Assembly: GCA_023374045.1 (NCBI GenBank)
Contig: JAIOTZ010000278.1
Coordinates: forward strand, 1-64,000
Direction: 5' to 3'
DNA length: 64,000 nucleotides
DNA from: Limonium bicolor
Lineage: Eukaryota > Streptophyta > Magnoliopsida > Caryophyllales > Plumbaginaceae
The notes under the pieces are model-generated. The model saw only the letters and a program-made list of their open reading frames with translations. It was not told the origin of the DNA and made no database searches. Positions 21,510 through 31,908 of the stretch are shown here, in pieces. Within the stretch, counting starts at the first letter, position 1; each line of letters starts with the position of its first letter. The position numbers and the translations under genes are program-made.

Positions 21510-23675
21510 TCAATAGATTTTGGTTATGCAACCGGGTAGATGATGATGGATATGTTACACCCGAATACTTGAGGCAAGTTGAAGATTACATAATTTTTGC
21601 AATATCATCAGAGTGGTTTGTTAGTGGGGTAGAGTTAAATGCCCATGTGAAATGTGAAAAACAACATTTTTTGGATCAAGATGTGGTGCGTCGACATTTA
21701 CTACAACGGTTTTGTAGAAACCCAACAAGTGTTCCCAATGAGAGAATCCATGGGCAGCCATCACATACACACCTGATTTTAGTGAGCCCTCGTCACTCCA
21801 ATGCTGAGACTGAAAATCCATATGCTAGTATGGTTAGAGATGCTTTCAATCCAAATATGGCCGCAAACTCTAGTCCGCAAAATGAGAGAATGCAAGTGGA
21901 GCTAGAGTCATGTTCAATTGCATCTAGCTTTTTCTCATAATTGAATGATGCTGATGAACCATTATGAGTGGTTGCAAGAAAATGACGATATGTCTTCCGT
22001 TAGTCAATTGTTGAATTGCAAATCTGAATTCAATATTAGTCAGTCTTGTTTTAAATCGCCTCATGGGTATCATAAAGTATGCTACCCGAAGATAATAACT
22101 GCCAGAAAACTATTATCAGATGAAGAAGAAGATGAGAGCATTTGGGCTACATTATGTAAAGATTCATGCATGTGTGAATAATTGCATGTTGTTTTACAAA
22201 GAGCAGGAGCTTCAACATTGTAAAGAATGTGGTCATCCAAGATAAGCCTAGGACTTCAGGTGCTAGGAGGACAACTCAGTCTCCTTACAAAGTTCTACAC
22301 TACTTCCCACTTACACCTAGACTTCAAAGGCTATTCACTTCAAAAAAATTGCAGAAAATATGGTTTCGCATGCACACCAATCAGTCTCCCCTGGAGTGTT
22401 ATTGCATCATGCGGATGGAGAAGCATGGAAGCACTTCAATAATTTTCATGAATCTTTTTCTGCTGAAATAAGGAATGTAAGGTTGGGATTGTGTACAGAT
22501 GGTTTTAGTCCTTTTAAGCAAGGTGCTAGACCATACTCTTGTTGGCCAGTAATGATTGTCATATATAACTTGCCTCCATGGATGTGCATGAAACAACCAT
22601 ATTTGCTTCTCAATATGGTATTCCTGGTCCCAATAGTCCATCTCAGAACATTGATATTTTTCTAAGGCCATTGATTGATGAGCTGAAAGATTTATGGAGT
22701 GTTGGTGTTTTAACTTATGATGCTCAGAAAAATGAATACTTCCGACTGAGGGCAGCACTAATGTGGACGGTGAGTGATTTTCCTGCATATGGTATGTTAT
22801 CTGGATGGAGCACTCATGGGAGGTTATCTTGTCCTTATTGCATGGGAAAATCAGATTCTTTTATTTGCAACATGGAAGGAACCATGCTATTTGATTGTCA
22901 TCGTCAGTTCTTACCTCTTCACCATTCATGTTAGAACCCAGAGAGTAAATTCAGAAGGAGAGTTGTTTGTGACCCTCCTATAGTTAGATTGTTTGGTGAA
23001 GAGTTGAAGGAAATAGATAGCAACAATACATCCCATTTGGCGTGAAATTCCTTCTCAAAAACCACACGGTTTTGGAGTAACTCATAACTGGGTGAAAAAG
23101 AGTATTTTTTTGGGAGTGCCATATTGGGAGAACAATTTGATCCGTCATAATCTGGACTCTATGCATGTAGAAAAGAATGTTTTTGACAATGTTTTTAACA
23201 CAGTGATGGATGTTAAGGGAAAAACTAAGGATAACATGAAGGCTAGGTTAGACATAGAAGTTTATTGTCGCCGCCCTGATTTGCATTTGGTTGAACACAA
23301 CGGGAAATTGTTCAAGCCTGCGGCCTCATATGTTCTAAAGAAATCTGACCAACTTAAAGTGTGTGCTTGGGCGAAAGATCTTAAATTACCCGATGGCTTT
23401 GCCTCAAACATTGGAAGGTGTGTTAATCTTGCAGAGGGAAAGTTTTATGGAATGAAAAGCCATGATTGTCATGTGTTCATGCAAAGGTTGCTCCCAATTG
23501 CTCTACGAGATCTACTCCCTAAACCAATATGGGATGCGATTACCGAGCTTTCTCATTTCTTTCGAGACATTTGCTCTGTTGAAATAACTGTTTCTCACAT
23601 GGAGGTTTTGGAAAAGAACATTGTAGAAACAATTTGTAAACTAGAGAAGATATTTCCACCGAGCTTTGCAGGAAA
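21510..23675 (+). pseudogene. TNP2-like CACTA transposase, frameshifted and C-terminally truncated
   Basis: Successive frames carry the family landmarks in order. N-terminal Transpos_assoc domain: NRVDDDGYVTPEYLRQVEDYIIFA at about 21530-21600. Then KSEFNIS (about 22023), KIHACVNNCMLFYKEQELQHCKECG (about 22160-22240) and KVLHYFPLTPRLQRLF (about 22290). Transposase_21 core: NVRLGLCTDGFSPF (first catalytic-type Asp, about 22490), PYSCWPV, NIDIFLRPLIDEL, AYGMLSGWSTHGRLSCPYC. Then GVPYWENNLIRHNLDSMHVEKNVFDN (second Asp, about 23110-23190) and the start of the DUF4218-type region. At least five frame changes separate these blocks. It stops in the DUF4218 region at FPPSF; the usual C-terminal few hundred residues are absent and the next gene follows at once. 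It would cut and move CACTA ends; it is dead here. Confidence 0.9.
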
Positions 23676-24751
23676 AATTTACATGGGCTCCTGATGACCA
23701 TGCCAATGTCAGAAAGGCTTGGGAATTAACATGTCAAAATCGTTTTAAAGGAATGATGGATGAGGAAAGAAAGAAAGCAAAGGAGCACTTTGGTGTCAGT
23801 GATATTGGAGGATGTAAAGACTACAACAAAGGTTGGATTAGAGTGGATATATGGAATAGACTTGTTGACACATATTGGGATACTCTAGAATGGAAAATGA
23901 AATCTGAAAAAAACAAGCAAAACCGGCTCTCAGAGAAGGATGGGGGAATTACAAAGCACACTGGTGGATCAATCCCATTTTCAGTTCAAGGATATCGCAT
24001 GGTATTATTTTGATACTCACATCTATATAAATTAAAAATGTTCATAAAACTTTCTTCTACTGATTTATCAAAAAATTGTTTGTTGCATGTATAGTCGAAG
24101 GAAAAACAACGACCAGCTACATTTGGAGAGGTTTTCGATCGTACACATAAGCGGAAGAAGGGCACTGGTGATTATGTCGATTCGAAATCTAAAAGTGTTG
24201 CTGTGAGTATTTTTTAATAAACTACGCATCTCTTTTTTAGTTCATAAGGATTGTTGAATGACATTGTATTAATTCTATTTACAAAATTGTAGCAATCATA
24301 CGTGTCTTGTTTGGAGGAGAAGTATGGTCCAGATCATGATGAACATCCAGAATTTGATCCCAATGCATGGTGTAAGGCAATTGGAGGAATGGAGACCACA
24401 CGGACTCACGTTTATGGTTTTGGAACTACACCGCGTGCAAAACAAATATTCAATCCATCAAGTTCACCACCTGAAACAGCTTCATCAGCGTGTGGGCCAG
24501 CAACAAAAGCTTCAGGCAATTCAACTGAATTTGACCAACTATGTCAAGAGATGTCAACTATAAAGGATGAAATGAAAGGGTTTGTTGAAAGTCAAGATGA
24601 GATTAAGAGTGCATTGCTAACATTGGCTGAATTGTTCGGTCAATTTAGACATGGCACTTCAACCAATGCTGTTGGATCTGTTGGTGGATCTTCGAAGGCT
24701 ACTAATGGTGACTCACATGACGAGATAGATTCTGATGACGATCTTTGTTGA
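23676..24751 (+). CDS. Transposase_24-type (plant En/Spm second) protein, three exons, 5' end lost
   Basis: Exon a runs to 24001 (FTWAPDDHANVRKAWELTCQNRFKGMM...HTGGSIPFSVQGYRM). Intron 24002-24094 begins GTATTA and ends ATAG. Exon b is 24095-24202 (SKEKQRPATFGEVFDRTHKRKKGTGDYVDSKSKSVA). Intron 24203-24292 begins GTGAGT and ends TTGTAG. Exon c is 24293-24751 (QSYVSCLEEKYGPDHDE...DEIDSDDDLC, stop TGA). All joins are in phase 0 and no stop or shift interrupts about 290 residues, in contrast to the neighbouring transposase. The order (conserved GGSIPF / RPATFGEVF block, variable Ser/Pro region, Leu/Glu-rich possible coiled coil at EFDQLCQEMSTIKDEMKGF, acidic end) fits the second protein of plant CACTA elements, thought to act with TNP2 or bind element ends. 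The true start is not present; the frame emerges directly from the truncated transposase. Confidence 0.75.
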
Positions 24752-26429
24752 AGGTATGGGTCTTATACTTTAAACTTAATTTTGATAACCCTTTTTATTG
24801 GTGCGTTTTGCTCTGAATATGCTCTGGAGTTACTTATGCATAGCTGTTTTGAAATCTGCAGTAGAGTGAGGAACATATTGAAGGTGTGTGAATGTTTTTG
24901 CTTGTAACAGTTTCTTTTTCTTTTCTCGTTCTCTTCTCTCTATCTGTTCTCTCTCTCATGTCTGAAAAATGACATGATCTCTCCATGTGCATGGATTTTG
25001 AAATGGATGTGAATTGAACCTATCATCTGTAACAGTTTTGAATTGAAATTTTGGTCCCAACATAAGGTTTGTTTGATTGAAAGCTCAGTATGATTGGCAT
25101 TGTGAACTTGAGCATGGCTATGGGTATGGTCTGAATTTGAACTGAAATGTGCAGCAGCGTGTAGTAATGAGAAGGTGCTGGTGCACCAGCAGTTGCCTTG
25201 AATGGATTTGTATAGTTTTTGGATTTTTTTTTGAATCTTCTGCTATGTACACTCTCTGCCCCTGTTATGTTATAGCACGTTGTTATTGTTGTTGTTCTTT
25301 GCATTCTGGACATAGTTTTGCAGTGATGAAATTTTGATGGTGGAAACGAGTTGTTATTGTTGCTGTTCTTTGCATTCTGGATATAGTTTTGCAGTGATGA
25401 AATTTTGATGGTGGAAACGAGTTGTTATTGTTGTTGTTCTTTGCATTCTGGATATAGTTTTGCAATGATGAAATTTTGATGATGGAAACGAGTTGTTATT
25501 GTTGTTGTCCTTTGCATTCTGGATATAGTTTTGCAGTGATGAAATTTTGATGGTGGAAACTAGTTTGGGAGGCTTAAGCGAATAGCTAGCTGAACCAAAG
25601 GGCTAGTTAAATTTAATAACTGAAACAAAACTATTCAGTTCACTATATTCATTGTTGGCTAGCGTATAATGAGGCACACATATTTTTCAAATGATATCCC
25701 ATTGGATACTAAACGAAATTATCTGGAAGTAGTTTTGTATATAAAAACTGGTTTATACAAGAATGGAAGATCTCTTCACTGGTGTCTTGTTGATTGGAAG
25801 TAATTTCCCTGCATGTGTTCGAAATTATCTGGAAGTAATTTCCCTGCATGTGTTCGATTAATTATCAAGTAAAATAAAAAGTTTTGTATATAAAAACTGG
25901 TGTCTTGTTGATTGGCTCGCAGGTTTTGTATATAGAAACTCACGACATGAATTTGATACCGCAATTTTGGTGTCTTGTTGATTGGTGTCTAGTATGATTG
26001 GCTCGTAGATATGCTTTTTTTAGTAGATTTTGAAATTAATGTTTTCTTGTATAGTGTAGTTTTATCATCTATTAAACTAGATGTGTTTTCTTTTGCAGAT
26101 TTGGAAGTAGCTGGAGGGATATGAAGCTCTCAAGTGAAGAATGTGTCTTCTATAGTGCAAATCAAAAAATGATTGTCATAGTGATTAGTAAACTTGAATA
26201 CTTTAAACTTTGGTAGGATATGGGTGTTGTAGTATGAATTCTTATAAGAAAGTCTTATAGTTTCTTTCTTATGGAAACAATTACTAGCTAGTTATGAAGA
26301 CTATTTTGGGAATATTGTGACTATGGATGTTACTACTTTATGTAGCACATTTATAAAATGTCACATGTGTTTCAGCTATGAATTATTCAGATTATATGTG
26401 TTTTGTTTGTGAAGTTATTGGGTACAACA
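24752..26429 (+). other. CACTA-1 3' noncoding region
   Basis: No gene recognised. It holds the 71-bp tandem repeat (25280-25563). Around 25770-25985 are scattered repeats of CTGGTGTCTTGTTGATTGG and GAAGTAATTTCCCTGCATG (two copies about 45 bp apart). Confidence 0.6.
25280..25563. repeat. 71-bp tandem repeat, 4 units
   Basis: Units start at 25280, 25351, 25422 and 25493, each exactly 71 bp. They begin TTGTTATTGTTG and contain TTTGCATTCTGGA and GATGAAATTTTGATGG. Units differ at only a few bases each, indicating recent expansion. Confidence 0.95.
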
Positions 26430-26930
26430 TTTCGTAGGTGATAACTTATGAGATGAAAGATTTCGTAGGTAATAACATATCTGAGGTGAAACATTCCGTA
26501 GGTAATAATATCTGAAACACAAAATTTGGTAGGTGATAACATATCAGAGACGGACTATTCTGTTGGTGATAACATTACCTGAGACAGAATTTTCCGTAGG
26601 TGATAATCATTTTCTGAGACGGAAATGTCCGTAGGTGATAAAAGTTTTCTGAGACGGAATATTCGGTAGGTGATAATCATTTTCTGAGACGGAAATATTC
26701 GTAGGTGATAACAGTTTTCTGAGACGGAATATTCCGTAGGTGAAAGCGTTTTTCTAAGACGGAAATTTCCGTCGGTAAAAGTGAATAATATCACCGACGG
26801 ATTGTGTTTTCACAGACGGAATATTATCACCGACCCGCTTATTACAGATGGAAAGTTCCTACGGAATTTTCCGTCTGTGATTGTCATTACATACGGAAAT
26901 ATAACTATTACCTACGAAATATTCTGTCTG
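26430..26930. repeat. 3' subterminal repeats of CACTA-1
   Basis: About a dozen copies of TCCGTAGGTGATAA alternating with GAGACGGAA, 30-45 bp apart, mostly in one orientation, then a few inverted copies close to the terminus. They are the partner of the 5' subterminal block. Confidence 0.85.
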
Positions 26931-26954
26931 TGATACTGCTGTTTTCTTGTAGTG

Positions 26955-29161
26955 TTATCTCAAGTGAAGGTATAGCAGTGGATCCTTCAAAGATTGAAGC
27001 TGTTAAGGAATGGCCTCGTCCTACCAATGTTACAGAGGTTAGAAGTTTTATGGGGCTTGCGGGCTATTATAGGAGATTTGTCAAGGATTTCTCCAAAATT
27101 GCTAGGCCGTTGACGAACTTAATGAAGAAATCTGTTGGATTTGAGTGGAGTGACCAATGTGAGCAGTCATTCCAGAAACTAAAGACTAGATTAACTACTG
27201 CTCCAGTGTTAACATTACCAGAAGGAGTGGATGGCCTGGAGGTCTACTGTGATGCCTCGAAGTTTGGTCTAGGTTGTGTTCTAATGCAAAATAGGCGAGT
27301 GATAGCCTATGCTTCTAGGCAATTGAAGAAACATGAAGAAAATTGCCCCACTCATGACCTTGAGCTTGCAGCAGTAGTATTTGCTCTAAAGATCTGGAGA
27401 CATTATTTATATGGAGTCACTTGCAAAATCTTCACCGACCATAAGAGCTTAAAATATATATTCACTCAAAAGGAGCTGAATATGAGGCAGAGAAGATGGT
27501 TAGAGTTTGTCAAAGATTATGATCTGGATATTCAATACCACGAAGGCAGAGCAAACCTTGTAGCTGATGCTTTAAGCAGAAAAAGAAGTCATTCAACAGC
27601 AGCCATGTGGATCCTCCCAGATAAGTTGTATGAAGATATTCGTAGGCTTGACATGGAGTTAGTAGTTAGTGGAGAAGAAGCACAATCAAGTAGTCTACAC
27701 CAACTGTCCATTTCTCTAGATATATTCGAAGAGATTCGGAAAGACCAATCAGGGGATGAGAAACTTGAACAAATCAAGAGGAAAATTACAGAAGGGAAAG
27801 CTACAGATTTTAAGATCCATACAGATGGAAGTTTAAGGTTCAAAGGTCGATGGTGCATTCCTAAGAGATGTGGGGAGATTAAGAAGAAGTTGATGCAAGA
27901 AGCCCATCAATCACCCTACTCCATACATCCAGGAGGTAATAAGTTGTATAAAGATTTAAAGAAACAGTTTTGGTGGCCAGGAATGAAACATGAAGTTGCT
28001 GAGTTTGTAGCGAGATGTTTAACTTGCCAGAAAGTAAAATTTGAGCATAGTCGACCAGGAGGCTTAGTGCAACCATTGGAAGTACCAGCTTGGAAATGGG
28101 ATTCCATATCTATAGATTTTATAGTGGGACTACCTTTAACTAGGTCAGGTATGAATCAAATTTTGGTTGTTGTGGATCGACTCACTAAAACAGCCAGATT
28201 TATACCAATGCGAGATACTTGGACAATGGATAAGTTAGTTGCTACTTACATCAAGGAAATTGTCAGATATCATGGAGTTCCTACAAGTATAGTATCTGAT
28301 AGGGATTCTAGGTTTCAAAGTCGTTTCTGGCAGAGCTTTCAGAAAGCTATGGGTTCTCAGTTAAAGTTCAGTACTGCCTTTCACCCCGCAACAGATGGAC
28401 AAACAGAAAGAACAATTCAAACATTAGAAGATATGTTGAGAGCTTGTATTATGGACTACCAAGGTACATGGACTGTTCATCTCCATTTGATAGAATTTTC
28501 ATACAACAACAGTTACCATAGTAGCATTGGAATGGCTCCATATGAAGCTTTATATGGAAGGAAGTGTAGAACTCCACTATGTTGGGATGACATCTCAGAA
28601 ACAGTTTTGTTAGGACCAGAAATGATTGAAAACATGATTCAGCAAGTGAAACTCATCCAGCAAAGGATGAAAGCTGCACAGGATCGACAGAAGTCTTATG
28701 CTGATAAAAAGAGAAAGTTTTTGGAATTTACAGCGGGAGAGAAAGTATTCTTGAAGGTATCTCCAACCAAGGGAGTCATGAGATTTGGGAAGAAAGGAAA
28801 GCTTAGCCCTAAATACATTGGCCCATATGAAATTTTAGAACGAGTAGGAACTTTGGCATACCGATTAGCATTATCAACAGAATTAGACAAGGTACACAAC
28901 ATTTTCCATGTTTCTCAGTTGAAGAAGTACATACACGATCCATCTCATGTCATCCAACCTGAAAAAGTCCAGATTGACCCATCTTTGTCATATGAGGAGT
29001 TTCCAATACAAATATTGGACACAAAGGTCCGAGAGACACGATCAAAAACTACAAAAATGGTGAAAGTCCTTTGGACCAACCATAAAGTTGAGGAAGCAAC
29101 TTGGGAAACAGAGGATTTTATGAGAACAAGATATCCAGAACTTTTGATGAATCCTAGGTAA
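26955..29161 (+). CDS. pol: G1 copy B RNase H-integrase-tail, 3' half, single open frame
   Basis: It resumes exactly where 19285 stopped ([16 protein letters not shown] at 26957) and reads open for 734 codons to the stop at 29159-29161; the frame also extends back into the CACTA end by chance. Domains: end of RT; RNase H ([40 protein letters not shown]); zinc domain (HPGGNK...CLTCQKV); integrase core with Asp in SIDFIVG, Asp in SDRDSRF and Glu in TDGQTER; GPY/F module; and the tail ending [13 protein letters not shown]. It has none of the indels of copy A (11799-13700). It is separated from its promoter and 5' half by the CACTA, so it is not a working gene, but it shows what the intact family protein looks like. 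Confidence 0.92.
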
Positions 29162-29399
29162 CATTTATAGTTACGAGGTTGTAACTTAAAATTTAGGGGG
29201 AGTGACTTCGATACTCTTATTCTTGATATCTTTGGTATGAATATGTTATAACCCTTTTTCATGAATGTTCTTCCGTTTATGCTTGATTACTTGGTGTGAA
29301 TACTTGATTGTTTATTAGCTGAGTTATAGTTTTAATGAATGGATGATCTTGGGAATAGCTGGAGCTTCGGGGTCGAAGCTTTTCTTAAGGGGGAGTGAA
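29162..29399 (+). other. G1 copy B 3' untranslated region and polypurine tract
   Basis: Same layout as 13815-14053: AGGGGGAGTGACTT at about 29196 and AAGGGGGAGTGAA at 29388-29399 against LTR 3. Confidence 0.75.
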
Positions 29400-31908
29400 T
29401 GAAATACCCAGAGTTTCTAAAGGATGATTTACTTTGCTAATTAGGTCCTAATGAGCTATTAAGCATCTTTAAATCCTAATATTGGCATAAGTACACATTA
29501 GGACCAGAAAAGTCCTTAATATCACTTCTTGTATTGTTTTAAAAGTAGCTAGCTAGAATGCTCCAATGGCATTGTGACAACCAAGCTAGTAGGTGATGCA
29601 GCAGCTAGCTTATGTAGTAAACACACAAGTAGGTGATGCAGCTGCTTGGGGAAGCTAGCAAGCAAGTAGGTGACTCATCAAGCTAGCAAGCAAGTAGGTG
29701 ACTCATCAAGCTAGTAAGCAAGTAGGTGCCTCAGCAAGCTAGCAAGCTAGTAGGACGTCTTAAGCACGACCAAGCTAGTAGGCAAGTAGGACGTCTTTAA
29801 GCACGAGGTGGCATGATGAGTTGGCACCTACTTAAACACTTGACACATACTATAACCAATAGGAGCTTGACACCTAAGTAGGCTGGTAGGAGGTGGCAAC
29901 ATTCCATTGGAGACGTGACATGGCTTAGGAATCAGCCACACACACCTTTCCTTCACCTTAGGTAACCTAAACCGCCTCCTTGCTTATATAAACCGTCCCC
30001 CACCTCCATTCAGCCATTTAGCACGTTAAGAAGAGAAAAAGAAAGAGAGGAAAGCTTACCACCACCACCTGGCTGAGAGCAAAGAGAAGGAGGAGAGCTA
30101 CTATCTTCATCTTCTTCCAATCCTAGAGGTAAGGTTGTTCTTGGTGTGTTCTTCATTCTTTCCTAGCCTATTCTCAGCCGAAAACCAGAGGAGAAACCAA
30201 GGGAACTCACTCCATTTCCATGTCCATTCTAGGAGCTTAAAAGCTGTCTTAGGGTGTTCTAACTTCTAGCAAGCTTTCCAAGGATTTAAGGAAGGTTTTC
30301 TTCAGCAATCTGCAAGGTAACTTCATGGTTACCATCCCTTAATAAATCTGTTTGTTTTACAGGAGTATTACCCCTATATTGTCTAATTAAAATTCGTAGG
30401 TATTTATTAGCCTAAAGCTGAAAGAGTTAGAAAAGTGTTTTAAGGAAGAAAAGGGTGTGTTTACAACCTACCTTGAACTACTGATTGCTTAAGAGTTTGA
30501 TTATGGTGTTTTGCTATTGTTTAGTGAGTGGGAATACCCTAGAGGTAATTATGATTGTTCTGGATGATCTTGAGTCTAATCTGGTGTTCATATAATCTAG
30601 GATAAATGGTGTCTTAAAGAGTTTTGTTTAATCACCAGATTTGTGGGTGGAATTCTAGAGCATTAATCAAGTGTTTTAGGTGCTTACTAGAAGAGCTAAT
30701 CTGGTGAATTAGATGCCTAGTACAACCGGTTTCAGCTGGAAGTTAATTAGTGTAAACTAGATGTGTTCTAGGGCTAAAAACATGATTGTTGATTGTTCTG
30801 GTCATTAGTAACCTATTATGACAGAATTGGCTATGAGGTATTAAAGAGATGTATAGCATGATTTTTAGGATGAAGATGATAGTTTAAACTAAGCTAAGAC
30901 TTAAGGTCTTAAAGTCTAATATGTTAGGAACTTATATGTACTGTCTTAGAAGGTTGTTTATGGTTGGATTAACTCCTAAGCTAATCTGGTTAATATTGTG
31001 TTCTTATGACCAAAAATGTTAGGAACCAATTATGCTTTGATTCAGGTTGTAATTTATAGTTAAATTATGTCTTAAGCTAATCTAGATGAGATAATTAATA
31101 ATAGAACTGAAATGGATATGATTTGTTTGTTTGATCAAGACTTGGTCTTAAGGTATGATTTATGGTTGTTTGAATTGTTAAGTTGAGATATTTGATGCTG
31201 TGTGACCTGGCCGAAGGTGCCATGTAAGATTATGTGATCATAGCCTTTCCTTAACTGCTGTTTGATTATTGTTATGTCCCTTGTGTTTGAAATTATGAAA
31301 TGGGCTTTGTTAAGTGACTTGACTGTTGATTCTTGTTATACTTTAAATTGTTATATTCTGATTAATGAGGATTCAATGAGTAACTCATTGGAATGGATTG
31401 TTGAGATATATGGCCATATGTGGAACTTGAGCAGTAACTGCCTTCTTATGAATTATTGGACTCATGGTATGCCTTGGGCTCCATGAGATGCTTCATGGTT
31501 TCCTACACTATAGTTTAAAGGTACTATAGGGGGTGTGCACATCTTTTAGGGCCTGGAGTGCGTTTGGGAAAGGTTGGATCGCCTCAATGATCGGGATTTG
31601 TCCCTTGAACTGATTTGTGTGGAATGGAGAAATTGATGACTAAGGAAAATATGTGAATTGATTAACATGTACTTGTGCAGGTTTGGATGCCTTATTGTTA
31701 ATGCTTGAACTCTTGGTTGAGCAAAGTTTGTGTATATACCATCAAGTACTTTACTAAGTTATTGTCTGATGGTAGCTTTGATTTTACTCAGCTTTGCTGA
31801 CTTTTTGGCTTTATGCCCTGTGGTCTTTTCTCTGTGATTGTATGAATGACCACAGATGCAGGAAATGAAGGAGCTTCTCCCTAGTTGTGGAGACATCCGA
31901 GAGTGTGG
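29400..31908 (+). repeat. G1 LTR copy 3, 3' truncated
   Basis: Follows LTR 1 closely, including TATA at 29985 and the repeat block at about 29582-29810. It lacks about 80 bp at 30686 (junction GTGCTTA|CTAGAAG, with TTA at both edges in LTR 1). It stops in GAGAGTGTGG, about 230 bp short of the LTR end. Confidence 0.9.

Larger units (their letters stand above)
19286..26954 (+). mobile_element. CACTA-1: En/Spm-type DNA transposon, 7.7 kb, inserted in G1 copy B
   Basis: Ends in CACTACAA... and ...TTGTAGTG. The terminal inverted repeats (19286-19316 and 26924-26954) match at 26 of 31 positions, including GTATCACAGAC. Flanking bases are TTG on the left and TTA on the right; the empty site in copy A (11638) reads TTA, so this is a 3-bp duplication with one later change, as expected for CACTA elements. 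Subterminal repeats built on CCGTAGGT / GACGGAA fill 19307-19600 and 26430-26930. Inside are a decayed TNP2-like transposase and a second three-exon gene. Confidence 0.95.
6360..31908 (+). mobile_element. G1: chromovirus-like Ty3/Gypsy in LTR-internal-LTR-internal-LTR array, with a nested CACTA element
   Basis: Three LTR copies start TGAAATACCCA at 6360, 14054 and 29400. The first two end GCGTTACA (9177 and 16834), each followed by TGGTATCAGAGC; the third is truncated. Two internal regions (9178-14053; 16835-29399 less the CACTA insertion) encode gag-PR-RT-RH-INT in Ty3/Gypsy order. The integrase tail ([16 protein letters not shown]...[29 protein letters not shown]) is typical of the Del/Tekay chromovirus lineage. 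Excluding the CACTA, one unit is about 7.7 kb. The array cuts into LTR E on the left. On the right it stops at a truncated LTR, so no target-site duplication can be checked. Confidence 0.9.

Noticed and set aside
26555..26794. Minus-strand 79-aa ORF with repeated LRKTLSPTEYSVSE words
   Set aside because: It is a reading of the CACTA-1 subterminal repeats.
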